In this document: piece by piece, positions 22,630-34,596 of the stretch | Layout: the number at the start of each line of letters is the position of its first letter | Position numbering within the stretch: position 1 is the stretch's first letter | Assembly: GCA_038049695.1 (NCBI GenBank) | Contig: CP142453.1 | Location: 126,703,001-126,767,000, forward strand | Source of the DNA: Cinnamomum chago | Lineage: Eukaryota; Streptophyta; Magnoliopsida; Laurales; Lauraceae | DNA: 64,000 bases | Direction of reading: 5' to 3' | Program-made: the position numbers and the translations under genes | The notes under the pieces: generated by a model | Databases searched by the model: none | What the model saw: the letters and a program-made list of their open reading frames with translations, nothing else | What the model was told of the DNA's origin: nothing

Positions 22630-24499
22630 CTCTCTCTTTCTATCTCTATCTATCAGTTGATGGGTTGTTTTGTGATGGTAAGATGATGAGGGGTTTTATA
22701 CATGCGTGTGGGTGTAGGACAGTTAAGTGGAGTGAAGGGAATGTTAAATGCAATCACGAAAACAGTTCCACGAGGAAGAGGAAGAAGAAGAAGCAAAGAC
22801 TTTATGGAAAAGATCATCCACCACCGTACATATGGGGATGGATTTTATGCATGTCAATTTGGACCGTCCATATGGGATTTTGCTTTTATTGCTAATTACC
22901 GTCCATTGATGGCCTCTGATCACTAGGACGACGGCTGTAAACGAATCTTTTATGATTGGAACTGGATGGCATGCAATATCCTCCTGGCTGTAATGAGTTA
23001 CGTCCGAGCAACGAGTCCAGATCTCTAGCTAAGTGGTACCCTACATGCTTTTTTTTTTTTTTTTTTTTTGAACGATCAGTATTGTGACAATTCGACAGGA
23101 TAAGGTGCAAGATAAGGTGCAAGTAGATATCCCAATTCGACAGGATGTAGAGGAGATACAAAGCTCAAACGAGAAAACTGCAGTTCCAAATGATTACATG
23201 CTTACCAGGGACAGAGAGAGGATGTCGATTAAGCAGCTTCAGAGATACGGGTATGAAGATATTGTTGCCTATGCTCTTAATACAGCCGAGAGTACTGAAT
23301 TAGAGCCAATTACATATCGGGATGCCATCACTGACAAAGAATCAGTAAGATGGGCTATAACCATGGGTGAGAAGATTGAATCTCTTCACAAAAATCAAAC
23401 TTGGGAGCTGGTAAAACCTCCCAAAGGCCAGAAGATTGGTGGTTGCAAATGGGTCTTCAAGAAAAAGGAAGGAACTCCAGGGGTGGAAGATGCTAAGTTT
23501 AAAGCACGACTGGTTGCAAAATGCTATACTCAAAGGGATGGTGTTAACTTCAATGAAGTGTTCTCTCCTGTGGTGAAGCATAGTTCTATCCGGGTGCTAT
23601 ATGCTATGGTTGCTAAATTGAATTTAGAACTGGAGCAACTTGATGTTAAGACTGTGTTCTTACATGGCAAGCGAGATGAACAGATTTATATGTATCAACC
23701 AGAGGGGTTTGAAATTCATGGAAAGGAAGACCACGTATGTTTGCTGAAAAAATCTTTATATGGCCTGAAACAGTCTCCTAGGCAGTGGTACAAGCATTTC
23801 GATACCTTTATGGTTGGAAACGGTTATTGCAGGAGTGCACACGACAATTGTGTCTATCACAAGAAGCACTCAAATGACTCGTATATCTATTTGCTGTTAT
23901 ATGTTGGTGACATGTTGATTGCTGCAAATGACATATCTGAAATCAACAAGTTAAAGGCTCAGTTAAATGGTGAATTTGAGATAAAAGACTTATGTGCTGC
24001 AAAGAAAATTCTTGAAATGGAGATTCGAAGGGACTGGAAAGTGGGCAAATTGTCTTTCTCACAAAAGGGGTACCTTGAGAAAGTTTTGGAGCACTTTGAT
24101 ATGCAAAGTACGAAACCTGTGAACACTCCATTGGTAGCCCATTTCAAAATTTCCGTTGCTTTGTCACCACAAACTGAGGAAGAGGTGGAGCACATGTCTC
24201 GTGTTCCTTATGCTAGTGCAGTTGGGAGTATCATGTATGCCATGGTTTGCACGAGGCCAGATATTTCTCATGCGGTTAGTGTAGTTAGTAGATATATGGA
24301 TAACTTCGGGAAGGCCCATTGGCAGGCAATGAAATGGATACTCTGTTACTTGAAATGTACTACTGATGTTTGCATAGTGTATGACAAAAGCAACAACACT
24401 TCTGAAAGTGTTATTGGATATCACTACAAGAAATTTAGGCTGTTGCGACGAAATCTGATGACGAATTTTTTTTTGTCTTAAAAGAACACCCAAAGGGGA

Positions 24500-25230
24500 C
24501 AAAATATAAATTTTGTCGTCTGTTTTCATTTTTTTCAAAAGTATAGGAGATGAAAACAAAACTTCGTCTACAAAAATATGGCGCCAACTTGTTTTGCGTT
24601 GGTGCCAATTATTTTAGCTCATTAGAGACGAAAATTGTTGTCACAAAATATCTTTTTTTTGTGACGAACGTAATTCGTCACCAATGAGGATAAGTTATGG
24701 AAGACGAACATATTTCATCATCAAAATAAGGCGCCAATTTCATTTGCTTTGGCGCGGATTATTTTAGCTCATTAGAGACGAACATTTTTGTCACAAAATA
24801 TAATTTGTTTTTGTGACGAACTTAATTCGTCACTAATAAGGATAAGTTATGGAAGACGAAAATATTTCGTCACTAGAATAAGGTGCCAATTTCATTTGTG
24901 GGCGCGAATTATTTTAGCTCATTGGAGACGAAAATTTTTGTCACAAAATATAATTTGTTTTTGCGACGAACGTAATTCGTCACCAATAAGGATAAGTTAG
25001 AGACAACGAACATATTTCGTCACCAAAATAAGACGCCAATTTCATTTGCTTTGGCGCGAATTATTTTAGCTCATTGGAGACAAAAAAAATTGTCACAAAA
25101 TATAATTTGTTTTTGTGACGAATATAATTCGTCACTATTAAGGATAAGTTATGGAAAACGAAAATATTTGGTCACCAAAATAAGGCGTCAATTTCATTTG
25201 CAGTGGCACCAATTTCTTTCGCACTTGAGC
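24500..25230. repeat. About 150-bp subterminal tandem repeats of the CACTA element
   Basis: Anchors of GCTCATTRGAGAC recur at about 24620, 24770, 24920 and 25072, a period of 150 bp. Each unit has several GACGAA...TTCGTC pairs. They probably act as transposase-binding sites. Confidence 0.8.
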
Positions 25231-25735
25231 TTATTCCTCTCTTATAAGTATTGCTTTGGAAAAGCCTTTAAAATGACTAAAATGAGCCTCCCAAGGCCCT
25301 AACATCCATTCCCCCCCCACCCCAATCCAACGCCCCTTTTCCAAAATCCATTTCCCCCTTTGTCCCTCCATCTATCCCGGTCTCTCTTTTCCAAAACCCT
25401 TTTCCTCCTTTTCCAAAACCCTTTTCCAGAAGAGGAGAGAAGAACCATTTTCCCCATTTTCCAAAACCATTTTCCAACATCTCCCACCCATTGTCTCAAG
25501 CAGCAGCCCCATGGTCCATTATTGGCCCCCATCAATCATCATCACCCTCCATCAACACACGCAGTGCAGACCCATCCCTGATCAGTGATCCCTCTCATCT
25601 CTACTTCTCTCAGTCTCTCTCGCCTAGAATTCCCAGACGCCGCCACCATCACCAATCACCATCATCTATGCCTATCATCCTCCATCCAGGAGTCCGCCAC
25701 CACCAGGTACACCTACCTCTCTCAGTCTATGCTAC

Positions 25736-26700
25736 TGTGAGAACTTGGTCCGGGCGGTACCCTTGACCACGGGGAGTAACATGTCAATCACGAGCTTCAA
25801 ACGGTGAGTCTCCGTTAGCCCACATCAGAAATATCCAAGTCCTGACCTTGGGCTTATAAGTCAAACCCCGTATTAACTTAACATGAGGCTTTTTAAAACC
25901 ATGGGTCCCCGGAAATCGTAAGAACTCCGAAGTTAAGCGTGCTCGGGCAGGAGCAGTATTAGGATGGGTGACCTCCTGGGAAGTCCTCGCGCGTGCACGT
26001 GGGTCAAAGCGGACAATTTCATGCTGAGTTGTGCGGGGCTGTGACAGTTGGTATCAGAGCCGAAGACGACTCTATTTCTAGTGGGGGAGAATGTGAGATC
26101 TTGGTCCGGGCGGTACCCTTAACAACTGGGCGTAGCGTGTCAATCACGGGCTTCAAACGACGAGTCTACGATAGCCCGGATTGGAAATATCCAAGTCCTG
26201 ACCATGGGCTTATAAGTTAAACCCTGTACTAACTTAGCATGAGGCTTTTTAAAACCGTGCGGCCCCGAAAATCGTAAGAACTCCGAAGTTAAGCGTGCTC
26301 AGGCGGGAGCAGTACTAGGATGGGTGACCTCCTAGGAAGTCATCGCACGTACACGTGGGCCAAAGCGGACAATTTCATGCTAAGTTGGGCGGGGCTGTGA
26401 CAGTTGGTATCAGAGCTGAGGACGACTCTATTTCTAGTGGGGGAGAATGTGAGATCTTGGTCCGGGCGGTACTCTTAATCACGGGGCGTAGCGTGTCAAC
26501 CATCGGCTTCAAACGATGAGTCTCCGTTAGCCCGCATCGGAAATATCAAAGTCTTTACCATGGATTATAAGTCAAACCCCGTATTAACTTAGTATGAAGT
26601 CTTCTAAAATCGTGCGGCTCCAAAAATCATAAGAACTCTGAAGTTAAGTGTGCTCGGGCGGGAGCAGTGCTAAGATGGGTGACCTCCTGGGAAGTCCTTG
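25736..26700 (+). mobile_element. Tandem Cassandra TRIM array (three LTRs, two internal regions)
   Basis: Three LTR copies start TGTGAGA(A/T)CTTGGTCCGGGC at 25736, 26092 and 26448, an exact 356-bp period. LTR1 (25736-26046) and LTR2 (26092-26402) are both 311 bp and end GCTGTGACA. Each is followed by TGGTATCAGAGC (primer-binding site for initiator tRNA-Met) and a GTGGGGGAGA polypurine tract, leaving a 45-bp interior. The LTRs hold a 5S-rRNA-derived block with GAAGTTAAGCGTGCTC and GGATGGGTGACCTCCTGG, the hallmark of Cassandra. The third LTR stops at about 26700 within the 5S block. Confidence 0.9.
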
Positions 26701-27614
26701 AGTTGGCCGGGGTAAATGCGACAAAATTCTTTCGTCTCTATTTCTTATATTTATGACAAAATATTTTTGTCTCTAATTTCTTCCTTTAATGACAAAATAT
26801 TTTGTCACTAATTACTTAGAAGTATGTTTCCAACATAGTGTATTGGAGACGAAAAAAAATTACTTATTTCCAACAGAGTGTATTGGAGACAAAAAAAAAT
26901 AGTCACAAATTTATCTTTTTCAATGACGAATTTTTTTTTCGTCACCAATACCTTTTAGTGACAAGGCTTTGGCAATGAAACGGGTGATGAAAAATTTTCG
27001 TCTCAATTAGTTTTGGTGACGAAATATGTACATTTTGGGACAAATTTGTGTTGTCCTTAAACCCCAAATTTCTTGTAGTGTATGTTGATTCAGATTTTGC
27101 TAGAGATTTAGACAGAAGAAGGTCATTGACAGGTTATGTCTTCACTTTTGTTAGCGGTGCCATTAGTTGGAAGGCAGCATTGCAATCCAAAGTTGTCTTG
27201 TCTACCATTGAAGCATGATATATGACAGCTACAGTGGCAGTAAAGGAAGCTATTTGGCTGACAGGCTTGATTGGAGATCTGGGATTGGAACAGAAGCTGA
27301 CTACTGTTTTTTGTGACAGTCAGAGTGTGATCGATCTGACACAATCCTAAGTATCATGAAAAGACCAAACACATTGATGTTAGGGCACACTTTATTCGAG
27401 ATGTCATCGCCGATGGTGCTATTGCAATAATTAAGATTGCAACGATGGAGAATCCAGCAGACATGATGATCAAGACGATTCTAGCAGACAAGTTTAAGCA
27501 TTGCTTGGACTTGATCAATGTGGTTAGTACCTGAGTGCCCTCAGGAGCAGGTGGAGACGGTGGGACGTGTTTTGTGCATAAGGATTGGCTTCAATGTTTG
27601 CCAAGGTGGAGATT

Positions 27615-27913
27615 TGTTAATTAGTATAGCTCACTAATAATTAGTAAGTCTTGGTTAACCGGGTCCCTGGATTGCCCAAGTTGTACTGTGATTAGAAGTA
27701 TGCCTATTATAGTAAGTCTACTGTGATTAGAAGTAGGGTTTTTGTGTAATAGGGTTTGTGGCTGATATTATAAATAGAGACCTAGAGTCTTTAGGATGTA
27801 CACAACCTCTGATTGTATAGTGATTCTCCTGTCTTCCCTGTGGACGTAGGTCAAAAATATCTCTGTGTTCTTCTTGCGTGATTGATCTCTTCTTGTAGCC
27901 CTAGATCATAACA
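27615..27913 (+). repeat. 3' LTR of the Ty1/copia element
   Basis: Begins TGTTAATTAG directly after the purine tract and ends CATAACA. No matching 5' LTR is present in the window. Confidence 0.8.
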
Positions 27914-28191
27914 TGTTCCATTTAAAGACCTAAGATACATTATCATACATCCAAACGCACCATCCATTTTTCAGCTACTCTACTGGTTAATAGATTTAAT
28001 AGATTACAAGACATGGACCTAAAAGGGGAATAGAATAAACAGTAAATAGCCTACTCTTCACCATTCATTTTACTTCATTTAAACATGACATTGCCAACAT
28101 GCTTACATTGGGTATGTATGCAGTTTATTTCAATATAATAATATTATATTTCTTGGGCACATATGTAAGTAAAGATAACATATAGAAGTTG
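27914..28191. other. Short intergenic spacer 3' of DEFL1
   Basis: No feature beyond the likely 3' untranslated region of DEFL1. Confidence 0.5.
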
Positions 28192-28501
28192 TTATCCAGC
28201 AATTTGGCAGCAACAGATCAACGTGTGACCAGCAGCCTCACAGTGGCCATCACTATATCCATCATGGATGCAGTCGTCACGGCACGATGGGAAACAGTCT
28301 GTCGTACAATGATACTTGGGGCGATGCAAATCTGCTGCTTCTGCATGTCACATGTAACCTTGATTTAGATTGTATAACTATAGGACAAATTTTAATCATG
28401 CTTCAAATAAAAAACTTACCCATGACAGTGACTGAAGATGAGATGAAAATCAGAAGTGTAAAAGCTACCAGAGAAACCTTGCTTACTCTGAGAGCTGCCA
28501 T
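28192..28501 (-). CDS. DEFL1: secreted eight-cysteine defensin-like peptide
   Basis: Two exons: 28420-28501 and 28192-28340, with a 79-bp phase-1 GT/AG intron (donor GTAAGT, acceptor ATGCAG). Together they give 76 residues. Exon 1 encodes a signal peptide (about residues 1-26; hydrophobic VAFTLLIFISSSV). Exon 2 encodes the mature peptide with cysteine spacing C-x3-C-x3-C-x3-C-x9-C-x8-CCC and a GYSDGHC core. Two-exon genes with a signal exon and a cysteine-rich exon are typical of plant defensin-like (LCR/DEFL) peptides, which act outside the cell as antimicrobials or pollination/signalling ligands. The terminal CCC is not the classic defensin pattern. A TATA box lies 50 bp upstream. This is the most diverged member of the array and the only one with a compact intron. 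Splice sites are seen directly; the family is inferred. Confidence 0.8.
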
Positions 28502-28550
28502 TCTTGAAAGTTGAAATGCATGACCTACTCCAATGAACATCCAAGGCCCC

Positions 28551-28558
28551 CTTTTATA
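28551..28558 (-). promoter_or_regulatory. TATA box of DEFL1
   Basis: TATAAAAG on the minus strand, followed by a GGGGGCC block, 50 bp upstream of the ATG. The same arrangement sits upstream of DEFL2-5. Confidence 0.75.
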
Positions 28559-28559
28559 G

Positions 28560-28700
28560 GAAATGGACATTAGAGAGAGGAGATCAAAAGTGCAGTGAAT
28601 AGAATCTTCGCCTCTGAACTAGATATGTTCTTGCCATAAATAGGAGATGACTCCATAAACAGAGCTCCAAGGATCTCTTGTGGATTTTCTGTACTCAGAT
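28560..28700 (-). promoter_or_regulatory. Conserved upstream block of DEFL1
   Basis: About 140 bp containing CTAGATATGTTCTTG, AAATAGGAGATGACTCCATAAA and CCAAGGATCT is shared, in the same order, with the regions upstream of DEFL2 (39180-39400), DEFL3, DEFL4 (51550-51740) and DEFL5 (58700-58900). Its retention in the most diverged member suggests a regulatory role; ordinary duplication is the alternative. Confidence 0.5.
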
Positions 28701-28796
28701 TTCCTGTTACTTCTTTTAACTATACAATACATGGGTACCTAATATGTTGGTAGGGTTGAGAATATGTAGATTGAGAACCAACCCTTGTTTTGGCAA

Positions 28797-29078
28797 CTCT
28801 ACTAATAGTATCAAGTAAAGTGAAGCCTCATTTATCAAAAAAATGTCACATGAAAAATACTTTAATTCAAAATTTTCCATCATAACAAAAAAAAAGAGTA
28901 AAAAAACAACCTCCATTCTCCACTAAAAAACAAAAAAATCTACTTTCTTATACAAAAGTCAAAAAAATTCTACACCAAACAACTAAAAATAAAATACTAT
29001 TATAATCCACTTTTATTTTATTATTTCTTTAAAATAATCTTTACTTCAGGCAATTCCATTAGTAAAACCCTTGTACTC
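28797..29078. mobile_element. MITE, about 280 bp (same family as 18.5 kb)
   Basis: The left end CTCTACTAATAGTATCAAGTAAAG and the right end CTTTACTTCAGGCAATTCCATTAGTAAA are inverted. The interior matches 18525-18812. Confidence 0.65.
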
Positions 29079-30480
29079 TTGTACAAATCCTATTCGACCC
29101 ATAAAAGTTACGGGCCGGTTGGTGAAACGGATCCGAGATGGGCTCAAAAAATAAGTTTTGGTTTTGCCTCAAATTAGTGACAAACAGGTCCGTTTGAGAG
29201 GGGGGATATTCAGGTTTAAAATTAACCCATAAACAATCCAATTATTAGACTGGTCAAACCTATATTTTGTGACCCGCACCTGACCATATAGGCTGTGGGT
29301 CATCCACGACTTGTATTAGATGGGTTCGATTCACTCACTGGATAGGTTGGGTTTGTCTACCGCTGTGGAATTGATAGACATTGCTCATCCTACTTATTTT
29401 TCTAATTATTTGTCCATTTATAGACCGCGCTCACAACGTTGATATTGTCCAATTGCTGCAACTTTTAGGGCCCTACTGCAGATTAATCCTGACTCCTAAC
29501 TAAGGATTGAGTGGGTCAGGTTAAATGGGCGACTCACACAATCTTGCCCGCCTAATAGGAATAAAATTTGGTTGTGGTTTTATCAAGTTCGCGACAAGTA
29601 TAGATTTATTGAATTTGGCCTAAGCTTTCTTTCGGACAATGTTCATCTAAGAGTAGGAATTTTTGAACTGAGTTGCCAGGCGAACCAAAGCCCGACCTGA
29701 TAATTCAAGATTCAGATTGACCATTTTCATTTTCAAAACTAAGTAAGGTATTTGGCCTGTCAATTTTCAACCAGTGAATAATGGGTTAAGTTCATGCGGG
29801 TTGAACTCTTTTTTGCTATTTGATGTGCCAATCTAACTCAAACATAAAACTTGTTAATTCAACCATTCAGATTGACCTGTTAACTCCTATGTTGGGTTCG
29901 CGTAGATAAATGGTTTAATATTTCTTGATCCAATACAAATTACCTATAACACTCAACACGACCCTATTTAATGTAACCTATTGCGCGTGACTGCTATGTT
30001 TGGGTTTGCTTAGACTCTTCTTTTTGTCGGTGGTTAAAATTAAAGAACCAAAGGTAAATATCCAGAAGTAACCGTCAAATAACCTACTCTTTACTGGTAA
30101 TTAAATCAATGGGATGATAGAGAAAAGAATACCCAGCGGTCATTATATCAATTCAAATCCTTGGAAAATCAATATGTTCCATCTACATTGCTACCTTTCA
30201 CTTTTCTCCTTGTCTCGTTCACTCCTCGCCCTCTTTATTAATCCTTTGGTGGAACTGATTCAATCATGTATGTATTTTATGCAAACAAATAGGCCCTAAG
30301 TAACCTATACCAAACCCATTCAGATTAATTTCCATCAAGACATGGGCTTGTGTACCTATCCTAAACCACAAACCACCTGGGTCGTGGGTTTACACAAGCC
30401 AAATCTTACCCATTGCAATTGCTATTTGCAACTCCTTCCAATAGGAGCTGATCATGTCTTCGGGTCTTCATTTTAGCTCG
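29079..30480. other. Distal DEFL1 flank; no gene recognised
   Basis: Parts (about 29270-29480) resemble the region upstream of the other DEFL copies around 39925-40080 and 51770-51900, so this belongs to the oldest array unit. Nothing else identified. Confidence 0.4.
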
Positions 30481-30907
30481 GCAGATTAGGGCTTGTTTGG
30501 CATCATTTTTGTTCACAAAATATTTTTATTCTGAGACTTCATTATACTGAGAATGATTCAATTCTACGAATGGACGGTGCAAAACTTGTTTTGCAATAAA
30601 TTCTCAAAATTATTCTCACCAATCATTTTCATCGTAACAGAATCCGCAGATTCTCATAACCCAACTCCCATAAAAGAAAACACTGGTTAGTGCATTCTTA
30701 GCAAATTTGGAAGTCTATAGAATAGAGATTTAGGAGTTTTGGATCGATAGAATTTGGAGGTGTGGAGTCATCTCCCATGTGCCTAACCACATCAAATGGT
30801 CCTTTAATGGCCATGCTAGGCTCATTTGACTAGAAATGAGTCTAGAGAGGGGGCAGATTACAGGGGAGGCTTGGACCTCAAGAGAGAGGGATAAGCAGTG
30901 CATGAAT

Positions 30908-30910
<3 letters not shown>
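30481..30910. other. Intergenic, no gene recognised
   Basis: AT-rich sequence; TTAGGGCTTGTTTGGCATC near 30490 resembles a transposon end, but no partner end was found. Confidence 0.3.

Positions 30911-30972
<62 letters not shown>
30911..30972. repeat. GA microsatellite (31 repeats)
   Basis: Uninterrupted GA repeats. Confidence 0.95.
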
Positions 30973-30976
<4 letters not shown>

Positions 30977-31224
30977 ATATGGGCATTACAATGTGGTCCA
31001 CTAGTCCAGTAAGATGTATATGTGGGTAGTGGTTTCAAGGCTAATAAAAAAATAATTCATATGAGCGTTTTTTAACCATCTGATGTAAGAACATCAGTTC
31101 AGAGAAAATGTCTCAATCTGTTTTACTGTCCACGTGATGAACGGGTGCCTTAATTTCCTATCACATATCATAAACCCATCATTGTTGAAATGGATATCAA
31201 CCGGATAAGAGGAAGCCCCCAATG

Positions 31225-32590
31225 AATTTTGTGTATATCCCGATTCATATCAATTTACATTAAAAAAATGTTTAGACTTTTTACACATTTGAATGCATGC
31301 TAATCATAGAGAGGAGTTCTTGATTGTAAGGCTTTTGCATGACCTGTTACCACGTGGATGTCTGGTTGCCTTCAATGTTTAGCGATTATTAGCCATTAGG
31401 TAAAATCAAGTTAGTACCATACTTTGGTAATCTCTTCAAGACTTAGTGCATGTCTGGCGTCTTTATTTGTATCATGTATTTATCTAAATCGCTAAAGCGG
31501 GCAGAGGTTTTAAAAAATAGAGCATTTGGTATCTATTTCTAGCCTCTGCCCACTTTAGAGGATAGGAGGCAAAGCCTCATAAATCCACATGCCCTTTCCC
31601 TACCCACTTGAAAAGAGAGGAAATAAAAAATAGGTGGATGAACAGGGGATGCTAGTCCACAACCCCTAGTCCTATTTTTTTTTTAAATCTAAAAAAGTAA
31701 ATTAAGATCCAAACTGTTGAAATCGTCCTTAAAATCAAGCACGGCCATGCGACTAAATCTCAGCCCTTGGATGATCACCAATTTAGAGATATGGCCCAAA
31801 AAAAAAAAAAAAAAGAGTAAGTGGATGAAATTTTATGGACACACAAAACTTATTATGGAGTAAACGTGCTCCAATATGTAAAATGAACAGTTTGGATATA
31901 TAAATGTAGGACAACAATCCATCAAATATAATATCACTTAGATGTTGTTTGGTGCGGCTGTTGATTCCTTATAAAAAATTAAAATTTCTTATTTGGTGAT
32001 ATGATTTTTTGAAGAAAACTAACATAACATGTATATTATTTATTTAATATTAAATAATAATTTATATAAAGAAATAAAAAATGAAAGAGTTATAGGGTTT
32101 TTAAGTTGAAATGGACAAGAGTAAGGAAAAGAGGGAGAAGTTTTTCGAGGAAATCCATTTCCCATACCCCCTCATGGGAAACCCATTTTCACAATTATCA
32201 AGGAAAATGCTGACAATGCAGGAAAGCATTTCCACAAAATTGTTCCGCACCCAACGCCGAAAAAATAGGTTTTCCACGGAAAAGTGTTACACAAACATGC
32301 CCTTAGTCTTCCTAGCTCGGTATTAGACAATTACATAAACCCTTCATGAATAATATATATGGGTGAGCCCGGATTTGTTTTGTGTTTATCCTGATTCATA
32401 CCAATTTATATGAAAAAAAAAAAAATGTACACTTGAATGCATATCAATCATAGAGGGAGGAGTTGGGATTGAAATGTTTTTGCATGACCTATTTTTTGGT
32501 GATCATCTGGTTCTCTTCAAAGTTTAACAATTATAAGCCATTAAATAAAATCAAATTAGTACCAAATTCTGGTAATCTCTTCAAGACTTG
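31225..32590. repeat. Duplicated 220-bp block flanking a 0.9-kb spacer
   Basis: 31225-31445 and 32370-32590 are direct, diverged copies (shared words include TTTTGCATGACCT and GGTAATCTCTTCAAGACTT). The spacer shows no coding. Confidence 0.7.
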
Positions 32591-32899
32591 ATTAAACTAA
32601 AAATAAGCATCAAAACTAATTAAGAAATTGCTGGATCTGGATTTGGAGACTCCAAGCTCAACAGATCTCTCCATTTCCATAACTTTGACATATGCGAAGA
32701 GATCTGTGGAACTTATCAAAACACACAGATCTCCACTCCATATCCAGATACAACAGAAACTACCAATTCATGGGGCAGCTGTGAATTGTGATTATAAAGG
32801 GTTGGAATTGATCACATAGAGCCTAATGGCCATGCAATGATCTGAGATACCTACATCAATAATCACCATACACTGCACATCTGGTCTGGTGGATTGGTT

Positions 32900-34092
32900 T
32901 AACCTTAGGGATTGTTTCGCAAATCTTATCTTTACGAAACAGATCTATATGATATAGATCTATTTCAAATGGAGCGGTTTGAAATTGATGTTTTACAAAT
33001 AGACTGTTTGGTAAGACATAGATATTTTAAAAATAGACTGTTTGGTAAGACACATGTAAAAATAGATCTAATGGTCTGGGCATTTTGCAAATATCTCAAG
33101 ATCTGTGATCATCCAAAGGTTGAAATTTTATTTCAAAACGTGTTCCACATTTTAATGACTATAGGCGGTTTGGATCTTCATTTTGGTTTGGATCTTGCAT
33201 TTAGGGGCCATGATTTAAAAAAAAGTATATATAAATGTTTGTCGTTTTTTTGTAAATATCTCAAAATCTATGATGATCCAATGGCTAAAATTTGGACCCA
33301 TAACCTTCCAAATAGCTTTAACGGTTTGGATCTAATTTGTGGGGCCCATAAAACCTAAATAATAATGTCAAATGATATACATTTTTTTGTAAATATCTCG
33401 AGATCCACGATAGATCAATGGCTCAAATTTGAGTCCATACTCGTGTTTGGATTGGTGAATATTTCCAATGGTTCAGATCTTAGTTTACTGGCATGGAACT
33501 CAAGAAAAAAATTTGAAAAAAGGACTGTACAATTCACATTCCAACTGCAGTGTTCTAACCTAAGTTATCCGACGGCTATCATGTTTTCATCATTATCTTG
33601 AGATCTGGAAAAAATCAGAGGATGGAATTTGGAGTCTCAGTCATTTTTAGTCTTCCAATGAGGGTTATTGGCTCTGATCATGATTATGGGGCCCACAAAA
33701 GTCCAAAATTCCAAATCCATGGTCCTGCAGTTTTTTGCAAATATCTCAAGATCTGTAACATATCAATGGTTCGGATTTGGTCCTATAGCCATGTGTGGTC
33801 TTCTTGAGACTCCCAACGGTTCAGATCATCCTGTGGGATCCATGAATTCTTTTAAAAATAGAAAAGAGCGGTGATGTCAATATCACCGCCCAAATGCCGA
33901 CTCTTTCCGCTTCAGACGTTTCTGTCTGTTTCAATTCACTTGGAAAACGGGGCTGGGCGGAATAGACGTGGGAGGTCTATGTGAGCTTTCTAATGGAGGT
34001 GGTTCCAATCGTTACCAAACACGTTTAAAGAGTTTTCAAACCTTTTTAAGATAATAAGAGCCTCCAAAATAGAGTTTCCAAACAGCCCCTTA
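32900..34092. mobile_element. Probable non-autonomous DNA transposon with diverged internal repeats
   Basis: The left end TTAGGGATTGTTTCGCAAATC and the right end, complemented, AAGGGGCTGTTTGGAAACTC are roughly inverted. Inside, a unit with TTTGCAAATATCTCAAGATCTGTGAT recurs near 33087, 33252, 33392, 33590 and 33737. Small open frames across it are repeat artefacts. No target duplication could be fixed. Confidence 0.45.
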
Positions 34093-34596
34093 GACTACAA
34101 GAAAAGAACTGCAGAGAAGAATACTAAAGCTTTGCCAATGCCTACTTTCTTACTTTCCATATGAATTATATATGTTTCTTTATCATCTCATATGATTGTC
34201 TTATCATATTTCAATACATGTTTGCTACTTTGAGCAACAGCATAAGTAACCCTCATCGGTTTGTTCACACTGGCCAGACCTATATCCAGCTTGGGGGCGT
34301 GGTGGTTTCAGATGTTATGCAGTGTAACCATTAACCAAGCCAGCCAATAAACAAAATGAGAATCGGATTAGATTTTTTTTAAAAATGCATCAGGTGGTTT
34401 ATGAAGCTGCAGAGATAAACTTTTTGTGGGCCCCTGGCGAAGTTTATGCCTTTCTCATTAACTCAAATGGACCGTCAAAACTGCCTCACCCTTTTTATAC
34501 TGCATGTATTGTGTCCGGATCCGTCTCAATGGTATGGACCATTCAATCAAGGGTCATTTTTTTTTTCTTTGATATAAACTAAACTTTTGGGGCATG

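Larger units (their letters stand above)
24422..27080. mobile_element. Non-autonomous CACTA element inserted in the copia element
   Basis: It begins CACTACAAGAAATTTAGG and ends CCCAAATTTCTTGTAGTG, with a perfect 15-base inverted core. It is flanked by the 3-bp duplication TAT (24419-24421 and 27081-27083), and removing it restores the copia reading frame. Subterminal GACGAA/TTCGTC repeats are typical of CACTA transposase-binding regions. No transposase coding. The interior has a C-rich segment (about 25300-25735) of unknown origin and a Cassandra array. Confidence 0.9.
23084..27530 (+). pseudogene. Ty1/copia polyprotein remnant (reverse transcriptase and RNase H)
   Basis: The first segment (23084-24421) holds a nearly complete reverse transcriptase. 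It shows WELVKPPKGQK, GCKWVFKKK, KARLVAK, FSPVVKHSSIR, LDVKTVFLHG, LYGLKQSPRQW, then LLLYVGDMLIAA, and SAVGSIMYAMVCTRPDI. The catalytic YVDD is changed to YVGD, removing an essential aspartate. The frame runs to VIGY, where the CACTA element enters; without it the next codons continue VDSDFARDLDRRRS. The RNase H segment (27084-27530) has a TGA in place of the usual Glu of EAEY (near 27219), a TAA and a frameshift near 27347, and continues KTKHIDV. The element is dead by truncation, insertion, point changes and frameshift. Confidence 0.9.
23071..27913 (+). mobile_element. Ty1/copia retrotransposon, 5'-truncated, split by a CACTA insertion
   Basis: It consists of 23071-24421 plus 27081-27913. 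The left part begins abruptly after a 21-base T tract (about 23049-23070) within the region before reverse transcriptase; no gag, integrase or 5' LTR remains. The right part carries RNase H, then a purine-rich AAGGTGGAGA tract at about 27604, and a 3' LTR at 27615-27913 (TGTTAATTAG...ATCATAACA, 299 bp). The polyprotein wording resembles the Tork group. Confidence 0.85.

Noticed and set aside
25897..26700. 5S rRNA genes
   Set aside because: The 5S-like blocks are incomplete and lie inside LTRs with an adjacent tRNA-Met primer site and polypurine tract, so they are Cassandra LTRs and not functional 5S genes.
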